A DNA stretch of 64,000 nucleotides from Lunularia cruciata (GCA_948567375.1 OX419761.1:31374501-31438500), one strand, 5' to 3'. Shown: positions 1 through 11,949, counted from the first letter of the stretch. Notes: a model not told the origin generated them from the sequence alone. A program made the numbers and translations.

Positions 1-507
1 CAACTGATGGACTACTAGATATGAGATTCTTCACTTTATAAGTTTCTGCGCTTTGTGAGTCGGTCCTTAAGTTGCCCAGAGTTAACTTTTATCACAGGAG
101 TGACAAAACTGGAACAGATTTCCTGAATATCGAGCACATGATACGAATATAGTGCTGAATCTCCGCTGTCCTTTTCATTTCAGTTCCTCAGTAACTTGAG
201 TTTTACAACTTTGAATGCTTGAACAGTGACATTAATGTTGTGATGGTGTATACCCGAATAGAGAGAGAGAGCCTGAGAACTCACGTACAATTTTCAACGC
301 ACAATCAGTACATCAGGAAGTATGCCGTCGAGTTTGGTGACGGTTTGAAAGCCGGGCAGTGCATAAACCCGTGGTATGAGTGCTATAGAAGTTTTCGTCT
401 GTAGGTGGTGGACGGGGTCCCTTATATCCGTATGTACACTTACTTGATTGCCTGTTTGGCACTCTACCCGCTTGTTTATATGGGCCCTCAATCGTCCGAC
501 GACTGTC
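1..507. other. No gene recognised
   Basis: Short open frames occur on both strands but none resembles a known protein and none has a convincing splice context. I see no RNA gene. Probably intergenic. Confidence 0.4.
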
Positions 508-830
508 CTTTTATCCTTTCATCCTTGCTGGTAGTTTATTCGAGAAATGGCTAGTGTTGTCAAGTGAATGCTGCTTATTCGGTGGCACGTGATAGAGGTC
601 CGATCTAAGGGAGCTTTTTCTCATAGCTGTACATATGAACGAGTAGATTACGTCCGAAGATAGTGCACTTTTATCCTTTCATCCTTGCTGGTAGTTTATT
701 TGAGGAAATGGCTAGTATTATTAAGTGAACGCTGCTTATTCGGTGGCACATTGTAGATGTGCGATCAGAGATCAGAAGGAGATTTTCCCGTGAAAGATAT
801 GTACGCATAGAGAAAGTAAGTAATTTCGGA
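508..830. repeat. Diverged tandem duplication, 160-bp period
   Basis: A segment starting at 508 recurs at 668. The first 80 bases of each unit are about 90% alike (they share 'atcctttcatccttgctgg' and 'gctgcttattcggtggcac'), and the remainder is much more diverged. There are two units and no coding content. Confidence 0.7.
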
Positions 831-2392
831 GATCCACGAGAAGATAGAATCGTGAATATAGATTATTGTCGTATCGCGATGTTTCCCTATTATTTGTTTT
901 AATTCAGATTTTATAGTATTACATTTAACTTTTTTTATAAATACTAATACATAAAATAAATATACAATTTTATTAATTAAATTTTAATTTATTATTTGAT
1001 ATATTTTTATGAATATCCATTATTTAGATTTATGTAAAACATATTGATTGAATTGTACAATAGAATTGGAAAAGAAAAACATGAAACTGTTTAACTTTTC
1101 AAAAGATTTAGAAATTTCTTTTCATTGGGATGTTCGATACATCTACAGTGCTAACTTTCATGGCCATCGTCATTCATGCATGAAACTCACCGACCACCTC
1201 CCAGCCCAACTTTACACCGGTCAACCTTAGTTACCAAATGACGGGTGACGGTTCCCCTCTTCCTGGAGCTCGTCTTGTCGCCAGCTCTTGTCTAGAAATG
1301 TTACCAATCCGGTATATAGTATTACCACGATGCATCCAACACCCTTCGTCTCTACTTACGGAATCTGCTCTGCTCGGCCTTTCGGCCCATACTTTCAACG
1401 CGCTTCCGTCCAGAGGCGCATCTCCTCTTCGTGAGCTGTAGAGGAGCAACAACTCAGGAAACTCATCTTCTTTGTGGAACTACGCCCAGAAACTGTACAC
1501 TTGTGAACACATTTTTCGTCTTTTTTGAAGATTTAATGGAGAGAATCCATCAACAAACTATTGACTATATTACAACATTGGATTACTGAGGGAGCTAAAC
1601 GCTGTCGAAACTCCAAATTAAACAAGCGCAAAGATCTCAGTTGTCTCTGCACGAGTATTGAAGGCCCTCATCCTCTTTAGACTCGATTTCTAGCTTGAAA
1701 GACCCAAATTGAGGAATTTTCCTTATAGAGGAACACAATTCCCTCTTAGACTACGATCTTTAAATTTCTTCTTGACCTATGGTGAGTCATTCTACCTTTG
1801 GCAAGTACTTCATTGCTATCACACAGTAGTTGTTCTGTACAAACAATACCTCAGGCGCAATATGAGGTACTGCTACTTACCTGCATAAGTAAGTTTTGAC
1901 CCGAGGGTAGAGGAATCGGATGACCGGAATAGAGTACGTTGTGTGTTCAAGTTAGTAATCTGAATTCTTGACCCCTCGTTGTTCCACTTCTACTGTACTA
2001 CATCCACATGTACATTTCAACTCATTTGACGGTGGACGAATCCACTCGTTCCCAGACCGATCATTTCATTTCATTCATTTCAAATACATACAGATGGGAG
2101 ATAGGATTGAAGGCACAACCAAACGAGATCTGCAAAAGAGCTGAACAAGCAGGCTTGTAATGAGTGATGTAAAATTCCTAGCTTCCAGAGCTTATAGATA
2201 CCATGTGAGTCCGGTACGACGTTCACAAAACGTGACATCTCACACATTCTGCAAACCAGAATGGAATCCCTCTTATTTAACAGTAACTTCTAGTTTTAGC
2301 AAACACAATCTTCCGGCGAAGGAAACATGGCATTGCCAATAATATCCAGGATTCTGTAGAAGACATTGCCATATACCTGAGATCTCCAATCA
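831..2392. other. Intergenic; AT-rich block at about 880-1080
   Basis: An AT-rich stretch at about 880-1080 is followed by ordinary sequence. Overlapping open frames at 1231-1452 on both strands are about 70 codons each and match nothing I know. No gene can be supported. Confidence 0.35.
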
Positions 2393-2398
2393 TTTATT
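2393..2398 (-). terminator. Polyadenylation signal of the dirigent gene
   Basis: AATAAA on the minus strand, about 53 bases past the dirigent stop codon, which is a normal spacing for a plant 3' UTR. Confidence 0.55.
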
Positions 2399-2450
2399 TA
2401 TCTAACAGAATGAGCATTTCCACCAGCTAGTGGTTTTCTTGACGATATTT

Positions 2451-2984
2451 TCACAGGGAAGTATCCGGATAAATGTTTAAGGTGTACTGGATAATTGGAT
2501 GAAGAGGATCCACAGAGGGTATCGTTTTCACAGTAGCGTGGCCCCGAGCACCCCGGAAGTCACCCGTTCCACCGACGATCGATACCTCCCACGAAGGCTC
2601 TAGAGGAGTTGCTCTTCCTTGAGCCGAGACAGTACCTACATATACGGTGGTGTTCAAAACAGCAGTAAACTGTACTTGGAAGTTAGATGCCTCCTTTAGC
2701 GCTACAATTGTACCACCTGAGTTTCCGATAAGAAGTGAATTTTTATCCGCCGTCTTCCGTAGCGGGCTGTTGAATACAATGATATCACCGAACATTGGAG
2801 CACCAAAAGCAGATGTATTGGTGCCGCCAGCAGTTGCAACTGTCACTGCTGTTTCATTTCCTGGGATAAAATTGTCGTGCAAATAGAAAGTGAACGGTAT
2901 CCTCGGCCTTGCCTCAGCAAATCTACAACTACATGCTATTACAGTGATCACTATAATAATTGAGCATGTTGTGTATCTCGCCAT
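2451..2984 (-). CDS. Dirigent family protein (secreted)
   Basis: An intact 177-codon reading frame without introns, as is usual for dirigent genes. Residues 1-26 form a signal peptide with a hydrophobic core (IIIVITVIACSC), so the product is probably secreted to the wall. The mature part shows the family signature in order: the first beta strand with its conserved Asp (FYLHD, 33-37), the FGDIIVFNSPL segment (about 65-75), the central strand around FQVQFTAVL (102-110), and the near-invariant VGGTGDFRGARG stretch (137-148). Potential N-glycosylation sites lie at 43, 56 and 111. Dirigent proteins steer stereoselective coupling of phenoxy radicals in lignan and lignin-type chemistry; the substrate cannot be told from sequence. 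I chose the start at 2984 over the longer frame from 3155 because the signal peptide begins there and a TATA box sits about 95 bases upstream, which makes the extra 57 codons 5' UTR or promoter. Confidence 0.93.
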   Translation of the reverse strand: MARYTTCSIIIVITVIACSCRFAEARPRIPFTFYLHDNFIPGNETAVTVATAGGTNTSAFGAPMFGDIIVFNSPLRKTADKNSLLIGNSGGTIVALKEASNFQVQFTAVLNTTVYVGTVSAQGRATPLEPSWEVSIVGGTGDFRGARGHATVKTIPSVDPLHPIIQYTLNIYPDTSL

Positions 2985-3077
2985 AGTGGAAACTTTTGTC
3001 CTGAGTTGCACTTCCAAGTGACTAAGGCAGTACAAGCAACTGATCTCCCGACTGGAAGGTCCAAGCGGAGGGAGGAA

Positions 3078-3084
3078 ATTTATA
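3078..3084 (-). promoter_or_regulatory. TATA box of the dirigent gene
   Basis: TATAAAT on the minus strand, about 95 bases upstream of the chosen start codon. The spacing leaves room for a leader of roughly 60 bases. Confidence 0.55.
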
Positions 3085-4659
3085 TCTCTGTAAAAACTGA
3101 TCGGCTGTTGAACTCGAGCACACAAGACGCAACGGAAGACGAAACTGCAAAGCACATGCAGTTGAAGAGGACAGATTTTCTAGAATCTAAATCGGCCACG
3201 TTGACTTATTAAGTATCATAAAAACTTGCCCTTCTGGTTTAAAGTTACTTGCACGGAGATCCACAAGTCTTAGAGGACTTGTAAATCAAGATCGTTAGAG
3301 TAATTTTGAGATCTACTAGCAGCTTCCGGATGATACTGAAAGTCACTATTCAGTGCCAATAACCTAGACGTGATAGACAACTTAACGACTGTTTTTTGGA
3401 ATTGTCGAAAGGTTGCAAACATCTAACGTTGTATTAAGTTTAGGGATAATCCCAAAAGGTCCTCTCGTACACAAATTGAATTCGACCATGGGCAAGACAT
3501 ATTTTCTTCGAGAGCAACTGGTGCACGTAAGGCTCACCGTCTTCGTAACTCGGTTCTCTGGATCAGGTTGCGGCTTTGCGAGGAAGAAAGTCCAACGTCG
3601 CTGACAATTATATTGATCGCGACGACTGTGCGCGAATTGATTGTGTGACTGATAGAATGCACCACGTCCGCTTTAGTGCTTCTTCCAGTGGCATCTCGAT
3701 TCTTACTCGTAGGTACAAAACATACACAACCTCTTGAGAGTTAAACCACTCACATGTGCACGGTACTATGATCAAAGTTGAAAGTGGTACACGCAACGCA
3801 ACGTCTTTGGGAGAAGTTGACTTACTAGAGTAAATTGTCGATGAAGGTAATACCACTTTTCATGCGAAGCTCTCTGAATTTCTGGAAACGGATTCGAGGA
3901 ACATCTTGATCTTCAGCCTTTACCAATGTGACCGGTAGGTCAACTCATCCACTTGCCTTTAATCTAAAAGATTGGAAAATACTTTTGAGTAATGAGATAG
4001 TCTCCTCGGTTGCGTATAAAGAATGAGAGTCCACATTAACAAAAAATATAGTCCACCTTCAGATTGTTGGACACACTATAGTGATGATGGCTAGAGTTGG
4101 TATTGAGCATGATAGACAAGACTCCCTTTTTTCCCGAATCTTCAATACTGATAATGCGCAATTCAGGTAATCAGTCAAGTTCTGACCTAAAATTGTTAAC
4201 ACTCCTTTATTTATCAATTTCTTGTTCCAAAGCTCTAAGCTGCACACAGGAACACAGTCCAAGCTAAAAGGCATAAACGGCAATAAAACGGAGTTTATAA
4301 GCAGTAGCGATCTTTGATCAGGCGCGGCATCCTGCCATGACCCTTGGCAAGAATCCCCTTGGCAAACTAAGGGAGGTAGATAATCAAGGCCCGAGGTGGG
4401 CAGTTCGGCATATATTCCCTTATGAGACCACGTATCTTAGCCTGGCAACAAATTTGCACTCCCGTTAGTAAAACAAGCATTAGAGCACATTCTGGTAAGG
4501 AAACTGAAGGAAAAGCTATCACATTTAGGAATACAGACCTTGACAGAAAACACTTCAAATGCACAAAAAGTGTGATCAACGTAATATGGAAGCAGTTGGT
4601 GGTATGATATGTTGGAGATTTCTATGCAGCATCGAATGTTATTATGGATGACTCCCTTT
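3085..4659. other. Intergenic between GPN2 and the dirigent gene
   Basis: Upstream region of the dirigent gene and downstream region of the GPN2 locus. The open frames are short and scattered over both strands, and none resembles a known family. I see no repeat or RNA gene. Confidence 0.4.
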
Positions 4660-7650
4660 TTAGTTAGGAGCGCGCTGATCCGATCCAAGATCACCATCGG
4701 CCTTCATGTATTTCTCTTGCACCGCAGCTGTTGTGAGCTCGTGTTAAGGATTCCAACCCTTGAAGTTGCCACCGAACTTAATGGCGCCAAGATCTTACCA
4801 GCAAATTCAACTTATATTGTGACTATCATTTCCATCAAGGGCCAGACTTGTCTAAGGAACCCAAACCTGCACATCAGTAGTAAATTCGGAGCATGGACTG
4901 ACCAGCAAGTAAAATAGTCCAACTAATGAAGTGAATATCACATAATCAACACGAAAGTACAAGCCTCTCCTATAATCACCCTCAGTAAAGAGTATTAGAC
5001 TAAAGGATATCTGTAGTAATCCCAGTTCAGGGGCCCTGCGGCTATTTTCATATAAGCGCTGATTGTCTTCAATCCCAGCGAAGACATACCCGTTGCTTTG
5101 GTCAATCAGCTTCACGAGATCCATAACACTTTCTTTGTCCTGTCATTCAGGTAGATATAAAACTTGAATTTCGACTAAACTCCGAAAACTGTTTCCTCAG
5201 TGTTTCTTGTTCACGTGTAGATCGAATTTGAGCTCATTTCAAGGTAAGGTGAATCAGCGAATATTCTTGAGGAAGACGAGGTCAGTCCTAGAACCTGAAT
5301 ATTTAGAGTGGTAAAGTTCACGAGACTGAAGTCCTCTATAACTCCGCACAAGTTTCTTGTGAGCATTCTGTCAACCATTCTCACATACGTATGGGTGAGA
5401 TTGTAAGTTCCAAAGGAGACCGACCAAGCAGCAAGACTTGTGTAGAATCTCTAGAGTCCTGTCCAAACCTTGGACATGAAATCAAACCAGTCATCACCTT
5501 TAGCGCCAAAAGACAATCTTCAGATATTGAGAATTCGAAGATGAAGGCTATGCACCTGTATTTTACCGAGCGAGGATCCTCACTGAGATGACCGACCAAG
5601 CAGCAAGACTTGTGTAGAATCTCTAGAGTCCTGTCCAAACCTTGGACATGAAATCAAACCAGTAATCACCTTTAGCGCCAAAAGACAATCTTCAGATATT
5701 GAGAATTCAAAGATGAAGGCTATGCACCTGTATTTTACCGAGTGAGGATCCTCACTGAGATGATACTGAAGATATTGTAGGTCTTGCACGTCGGTGTAAA
5801 AGTCTAGATTGAACGCTACAATTCACGAGAAGTTCTGTATAAGCTAGGGATTTTACAGCATAGATGTGCAGTTTTACCTATTGGAAGACGTAAGCTTGGT
5901 ATACAGGAAGCTCTATATATTAACTGCTACAATCTTTTCTTGTAACACTCCTGCAAGCTCAGCAGAAATGATACATCTAATCATGCAAGCAAAGGTCAAC
6001 ATCCATGAAGCAGATGAGAGCCATTTCCTAGAAGAATATTCCCAAGTGGTCCATAGCTCTCAATTAGGTCGATCTTTGACCAGACATTAATGTGGGGAAG
6101 CTCCAGATGTAGCATGGCTGATAGTGATAAGAGCAATGCCCCAACATACTTTCCAGGATCACTGCAAATATGCATCAACTAAATGCCCAGCTGTGAGCTG
6201 CAATAAGATAAAGGGGGATCTTTACAACCAAAACAGCATATTCTACGCTACCAAATCTTCATACTTATGCCTCGTAAGAACAGATAGATCATATCAATAA
6301 TGTTTAAGGAACAAACAAACCTGACTTCAAACTTCACTTCAAGTTTTATTGGTCACACAATCAAGTCATTGCTGCTCATATCGATGAGTGCGGTACATCT
6401 ACGAGGTATTAGATCCATTGAAGATGATCCTAAACGGTGTTTTGATTGTTCCCTTGGATGCAAACCTACCCGGTAGTCCCACTTCGTGACCATCTCTGTG
6501 ATCACATTCTTTGCATTTGCGTGTAATGCGAAAAGCTCCACCTGGCCGGGAAAATCAAACAGCAGATAATGATCTGCAGGAAATAGAACTACATAATTAA
6601 AGAAGGACCTCGACATCAATGATTGTCGACTCGGATCGTGCAGTGGACGAAGGAAACAAGTCAATTGCAAACTACAGGCATACGGAAAACTGCCATGCAC
6701 CATGCAGTGACGACAACTTACCCTTGACAAGAGGTTCTAGTTTAGCCTTTAACCAATCAATGTTCTTCTCCAAGTAGTCCATGCAGTAAACTAAACCTGC
6801 GGCAGTCCATCCAAAGCAAGAACATGCCAATACGTTTTGTGTACCGCTCCTCCCGGGGGGAAACTACTTGTTAGCAACTTATGCTCAATCACGAGAGACA
6901 TTCTCGGAGAACCTCTGAACCACCTACTAGAAATCTGTATACTCTCTCAGATCATTGCAGTACAAAAGTTGCGTAACTATATCTGCATTAAAGAATATCC
7001 ATTTCCTGCCGGACAATCTCTTAAACTGGTTACATACGTGGCTGTTCACCTAAACAAGGTGCGCGTTCTGGCACATATTGAGACAGACAGTAGAAGCAGA
7101 CCTCCATTAGGACCTAAGTCATGCTCCGCCGTCACATCTTCCAGCTTAATTAGCTCTTCGATATTGATTGCGCACTCATAACTGGTTTCTTGTCAAGGGC
7201 GATTTCACGTGCTAACTCTGCTATCTCATTTCCCCACAACTTTCAGGAAATAAAAAAATTACTTTCCTCCTAGATGCTGAGTACTGCAGTCGTCCCTAAG
7301 TTCTACCTTGAATCATCGTACTCTTCCAGGGTTTCTCAGGATACGGTAGAGTGTCATTTGCAGGGTCAAGATTAATGACAGCAGTTTGCCTGTACTCAAA
7401 AGACAAACCACACATTTCTCAGTCATCATCAAAAACTCTACAGAAACTCAAAATTGACCAACCCCTTCCGCACTAAATTTCACAGTTAGGGGTCTTGAAC
7501 TGTGAAATTTAGTAAGCGACTTTCAAAGGGAATTCTAAGAATTTCCTTCCGAACAGACCTGCCAATGAGCTCGAAGAAGTGAGACAGTCCATGACAGTAG
7601 GTCGTCTTCCCAGATCCTGGTGGGCCGATTACGATCTGACCGAACGGCAT
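4660..7650 (-). CDS. GPN-loop GTPase 2 (GPN2/QQT1 type), ten exons with apparent lesions
   Basis: Exons in transcript order: 7559-7650, 7345-7389, 7102-7181, 6722-6796, 6470-6573, 6043-6197, 5728-5815, 5295-5367, 5011-5139, 4660-4729. Together they encode about 303 residues, close to the family length. Visible motifs are the P-loop [11 protein letters not shown] (9-19), LDPAND (38-43), the GPN insert GPNGG (69-73) that defines the family, the Walker B/G3 DFPGQVE (104-110), SKIDLI (G4), the DKESV stretch and a C-terminal [11 protein letters not shown] GTPases assist assembly and nuclear import of RNA polymerases; QQT1, the plant member, is needed in early embryo division. Eight junctions are GT-AG and intron 9 looks like AT-AC. 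Oddities: exon 6 shifts frame near 6170 (two bases short against the family reading); the expected exon 6 donor reads GG, not GT; exon 9 needs one base fewer near a CCCC run at 5033-5036; and exon 7 is partly duplicated. Family identity is firm. Whether it is a decaying copy or an intact gene with assembly errors is open. Confidence 0.88.
4730..5010 (-). other. Probable U12-type AT-AC intron in GPN2
   Basis: The intron starts with ATATCCTTTA immediately after exon 9 and ends CACAAC before exon 10. It carries TCCTTAAC at 4743-4750, about 13 bases before the 3' end. These are the 5' splice site, branch site and AC end expected of the minor (U12) spliceosome. The exons on both sides match the family (WDYYR, then AAVQEKYM) once the frame is corrected. 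Confidence 0.85.
5418..5761. repeat. 172-bp tandem duplication spanning an exon end of GPN2
   Basis: Two adjacent units, 5418-5589 and 5590-5761, differ at about three positions, so the duplication is recent. The unit covers the last 36 bases of GPN2 exon 7 (HLSEDP.SVKYR), its donor GTGCAT and about 135 bases of intron. The extra exon end lies at 5556-5591 inside intron 7. It encodes the same residues with His changed to Arg. Confidence 0.93.
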
Positions 7651-8701
7651 GATGTCATTTCGTCTGTCTTTGCCGACAGTCTCCGACTTCAAAAACCACG
7701 TCACGAAGCCCTCAAATCTTCTCAAAATCAAAAAGAGAAATCTATCACAGAAATTTTATAACATAGTTCGCCATTCCATTGCCCAATTCTTCTGTCTTTC
7801 CACCAAATAAGATTCCACTCCGCTCAGTTCACTCTCAAATTCATAAAAAGTCTAGATCACTCGCGACTATGACCTACTTTGAGCAACTATCAAGAATACT
7901 TCGTCCAAGAACCTTGTCCAGTTCTCTCCCGCTTAAAATTAATCAGCAATGTTTCCAGAGTCCAATAAACGCTTGAAAATTCCATTACATTCAAATTTTG
8001 TCGACGAAACGTAACCTGGAGTAGTTCTTGTTCGTGTTAGTTAAGATTCCCTCTAAAACTCCTGAACAAGTCGACGATTACAGTCGCGTCCGGAAACGAT
8101 TGTAGACTGCGACGCGTCTCTCTACAGCCCTTGTTGAGGATTTCTGGACACCGCCGCGACCGCAGCCTGGCATGTTGCAACGTGTCGCTGGATGTATCTG
8201 TGACCTAAATTGCGTCGCGACGAGAATACCAACTTCCATACACACTTCCCAAACGTTAGTGGTGCACTCTAAAATTGAAAACTTTTCCAGTTTTCGCTTA
8301 GGTAGCTAGAGAAGATCATAGAATATCATAGCTAGAGAAGATCATAGGATGTCGGCAGCCTTGAGGAATTACAGTATTCAGTTCATGGCTCTATCACACA
8401 AAGCTAAACGGGTTAAAATCTGTGTGGATAGGCCCCTGTGAACGGTAGCCATTTATAGCGGACGTTGAAAATAGGAGAATCTGTTGAGGGAACACGAGAA
8501 GTTGGACATCACCGGGAACAGGAAGTTCCCTGCGAGTTAGTGAGCAGACGCTAGCCGTGATAGATAACGCACTCGAACACCTGGGTTGAATCAGCCTCTT
8601 AATGAGATTGAGAAAAAGATTTGAATCACCACAAGCAACCCATATTCAAAACGGACAATATGCAAAGAAATAGTCCTCAAGCACTTGAGAGACTCGTTCG
8701 T
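7651..8701. other. Intergenic: GPN2 upstream region and glutaredoxin downstream region
   Basis: No gene recognised. The GPN2 promoter should lie here because the gene reads leftwards from 7650; I could not assign a TATA box. A 26-bp tandem repeat (tagctagagaagatcatag) occurs twice at about 8303-8350. Confidence 0.4.
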
Positions 8702-8707
8702 TTTATT
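8702..8707 (-). terminator. Polyadenylation signal of the glutaredoxin gene
   Basis: AATAAA on the minus strand, 111 bases past the glutaredoxin stop codon. Confidence 0.5.
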
Positions 8708-8817
8708 GATAGACTCCATCTGTACACAAGCACGCTTCTTTTTGAAAATTTACATGGTGCCTGTCAAGTATGGGCTAGTTCTAGGACTTCAAAACCGCCC
8801 CATCATACGCTCTACAC

Positions 8818-11739
8818 TTACAGGGCGCCTGCATCTTTCAGGAGCGGCATCAACTTCCCAGCGTTGTGTTTAGAGACTGTATCTGCACCATTCAAGAGAA
8901 ACCATGAGTACTTTTGAGATCGTATGAAATGTATTGAACTATACTCCTATACTCAACAAGTGCAGTGTCCACCTTTTATTTAACTACAAGTAGGAGATTC
9001 AAACTTGCAGAATAAGTCTCCAGTTGATTCTTGAGAGGGCAGTATTCAAAAACTTATCATAGATTGTAACCGTTCACGGAAAATAGTCATGGCTACTAGT
9101 CAGGCACTCGGATGTTTTGACACAGGAACTGGCATCCAGATGATGTACAGCCAATAACTCCATCACTTATACTGGGATGAACACTGAATGATGACAATTC
9201 TGCAATAACCAAATGCTTGCTACTTATTTACTTCAAATGTAAGAGAAGGTTAACTGACCATCACAGCCTCCAACATAGTTTTCTTTGACGAAAACGCTAG
9301 GGACAGTGTGCTGTCCTGTCATTTGAGCAAGTGCTGCCTGGATTTCATTTCCGTCCTCTGAACAGTGTTGAAATAAGACATGATGAGAAAAGATCAAACT
9401 AATTTCGCTCAGTTCAAGTGTTTCTTTAAAATGAAAAGACAGTCACAGATCTAAGAAGATTGCGTTCCGATTCCTCTTCTTGACAGCAGAGAATAGCAAA
9501 GCTACTATCTCTTAAGGAAGGATAGGTCTGAGTATATCAGGAGGTTGAATGTGACGGTGAATCAAAGTGATCATGCAAATAGCGTTAAATAGCAACAGGA
9601 CCGACGACTAGATTCAACTGTCATCTTGTATACCGGATCACTTACTTTGTTCATCGAGCTCGACAACTTTGTACTTGGCTCCCAAGCTTGTAAGCAGCTT
9701 TTTCACTTTTGCACAGTAAGGACAGTAGCTTTTGCTGCACATACGAGGAATACATTTGAATAAGAAGCCGTAAATGGATAAACTGCTGATCTGCAGTAAT
9801 AAAGCCACATAATGGTCAGTTATATTGGCTTCGATTGCCTGGGCAATGTGACCCTCTCGGAAGATCTTACTTGCAAAATATACCATACAGGTAGAAATTT
9901 GTAACGATCATGACAAAAGAGTTCTTTAAGATCTAATAGCAGGAGGGGAAACGTTTGAATCCCCTAGTGGTGACAATCGCCTCTCGGTGACCAAATTTGA
10001 AGTGAAACAGATTCTTCTGCCGCATCCCTGCTTGGGATCGAGAACGAAACAGTTAGAAGGCACTTCACATGGCTCAATGATGTACGTCAGTTTTGACGTC
10101 TGTCAGCCTCTAAAACATTGACGGAAAGAGTATAATCATGTGTCCATGGGAGTGCATAGGTCCGGCAGTTAATTTGGACGTTCGTCAACCTCATATTTAT
10201 ACTTGTGATGACGGGTCACTTTGGTTGATTGACTGGCGTTAATAGGTAACCAGTTCTCGAATTAGGTTATGTAAAGTAAAGAGTTCGGGGTTTACAAATC
10301 AATAAGAAAATTTTCACGTTCGTTTTCCACAAAAGAGTGATCATCAAATTTAGCTTTTCGTTTTCCTATATATACAACAAAGGAGTGATCATCAAATTTA
10401 GCTTATCGTTTTCCTATATATTGATGAACTTTTATGATTTCATAATTTTATGATTAATGGAGTTTCAAACAGAAAATCTTATGGAATTAATCACATTAGT
10501 AAGGGGAGAAAAAATTTATGAATAAAAAGAAAATATTACACCCGAGTATTGAAATTGGTTTTCGTTGACAAACCAAGAATATTAATAAAATGCTTTCATT
10601 CTTAAGTCACGCATGACCAACATTGAATAACGGTCCAAAAATGAAAAAAGATGAAACATATTACATCTGCATCCAGTCTCGAAGGTCAAAAATTAAAATC
10701 AAAAATGTATTTACTTGGAAAGATTAAAGACTCGATGTAACGAAGACGGGAAGTCGACAGGTTCATTATCGGGCAAACCTGTCACAGAAAGGGAATTCCG
10801 ATAATTTACTTGCACGTTATATCACCCGACCCATTAATCTAAGAAATTCCCGGTTCGCAAAGGTTCAAACGGAGCTAGAGCTGCCTGACGGATAAGCTCC
10901 GGCTGAGGCTTTCAACGTCATGCAGACCTGACGTGCACATTGAGCTCCGTCAAAATTCTAATTGCCGGACTTTGTCTTTTAGTGGGCCGCCGGAGCCCAA
11001 AAGAGCCATGTGAATCGCCTAAGAGTGAGCTTTTATTTACGTTCATCAAATTTCAGTCAACTGTCTCCTCTGTCAACTCGCAACCGACTAATTTCCTTAT
11101 TCCACATGTAAGAACCTTCTGTACCGCAAACCTTGCAATCATGTTGTAGTAAAGGTATAATCGATCCCTGATTCAGTAGTAGACTCCATCCCAGAAACCT
11201 ATGCGATTGAATAAACTGAAGGTTGTAAAATCGGCTGTCTAGATTAAGAGGGCGCGTAATCATTTCTGTTATTAACAACAGTAAAAACCCATACATTATG
11301 CGAGGGCCGTGGATTCCGACAACCTCCCAGCCTCCAAGCACTCAGGCGACTCAATAGCGGGAAAAGATTCAGTCCCATCCAAGACGAAAGAGTGACGGGG
11401 AACAGAGATCAACTCATTCATCGTTCCACCCATAATCCACGGCCAATACGAGAAACACTTAACTTGCCCCAACAAATAGGGCCCATGAAGATTTCACACC
11501 TAGCTCAGAACCGTATTCTCCAGATTTTGTTTTTTGATTGACAATCATATAACAAGGACCTCAATCATGCCACTTCAGCTTCTCTGACAAAGATTCCGTA
11601 TTAGCGACTAATCGGACTCAAAATCCCCTACCGACATCCAATCAAACGCTGATTCCAAAGCACCCTCTCCAATTCCGACATACCTGAAAACGATGACTTC
11701 ATTGCCAGCAACAAGTTCCTTGGCCTTAGCAAGAGCCAT
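8818..11739 (-). CDS. Class I (CPYC) glutaredoxin
   Basis: Four exons in transcript order: 11684-11739, 9646-9734, 9259-9357 and 8818-8882. All junctions are GT-AG and the phases fit, giving 102 residues and a stop, the normal size for a single-domain plant glutaredoxin. The dithiol active site CPYC is at 23-26 after the first beta strand VIVFSKSY. The glutathione-binding cis-proline motif TVP is at 66-68 and GGCDD at 78-82. The C-terminus (GKLMPLLKDAGAL) is typical of GrxC1-C4 proteins. It would reduce disulfides and glutathione mixed disulfides using GSH. No targeting peptide is visible, so I infer a cytosolic protein. Intron 1 is about 1.95 kb and contains a small tandem repeat but no other gene I can see. 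No lesion was found. Confidence 0.95.
10330..10425. repeat. 48-bp tandem duplication in glutaredoxin intron 1
   Basis: Two units, 10330-10377 and 10378-10425, share 'gagtgatcatcaaatttagc' and the following 'cgttttcctatatat' with only a few differences. Confidence 0.8.
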
Positions 11740-11764
11740 TTCGAGCCCTCTCCTTTCGTAGAAT

Positions 11765-11908
11765 CGATGTGGGTAGAGAAAAAACTGTCAAATCCTCTCG
11801 TCTCCAATTTCACAAACTCTTCTTCTCCCCTCCTCTGGTCTGCCTTTTCTTCTCCGAAATCTATGTGGGTAGAGAAGAAACTATCAGATCCTCCCGTCTT
11901 CAATTAAC
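11765..11908. repeat. 96-bp-spaced repeat in the glutaredoxin leader
   Basis: A block of about 46 bases starting 'atgtgggtagagaa' at 11767 recurs at 11863 with about 85% identity. It lies just upstream of the glutaredoxin start (11739) in CT-rich sequence, so it may be part of the 5' UTR or core promoter. Confidence 0.65.
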
Positions 11909-11949
11909 CAAGCCCTTGTGTCCTCCTCCTCCTCCTCCGGCTCTGCTCT

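Noticed and set aside
1231-1452. Overlapping open frames on both strands
   Set aside because: A locally GC-richer patch leaves both strands open; no similarity to any family.
2985-3155. Longer N-terminus for the dirigent protein
   Set aside because: The extra 57 codons contain the TATA box, and the signal peptide only begins at 2984.
7651-7731. Earlier start for GPN2
   Set aside because: The family begins MPFGQ or MVFGQ right before the P-loop, which fits the Met at 7650.
9735-9886. Coding sequence upstream of the CPYC exon of glutaredoxin
   Set aside because: It is intron; a clean acceptor at 9735 and the matching first exon at 11684-11739 give the full family N-terminus.
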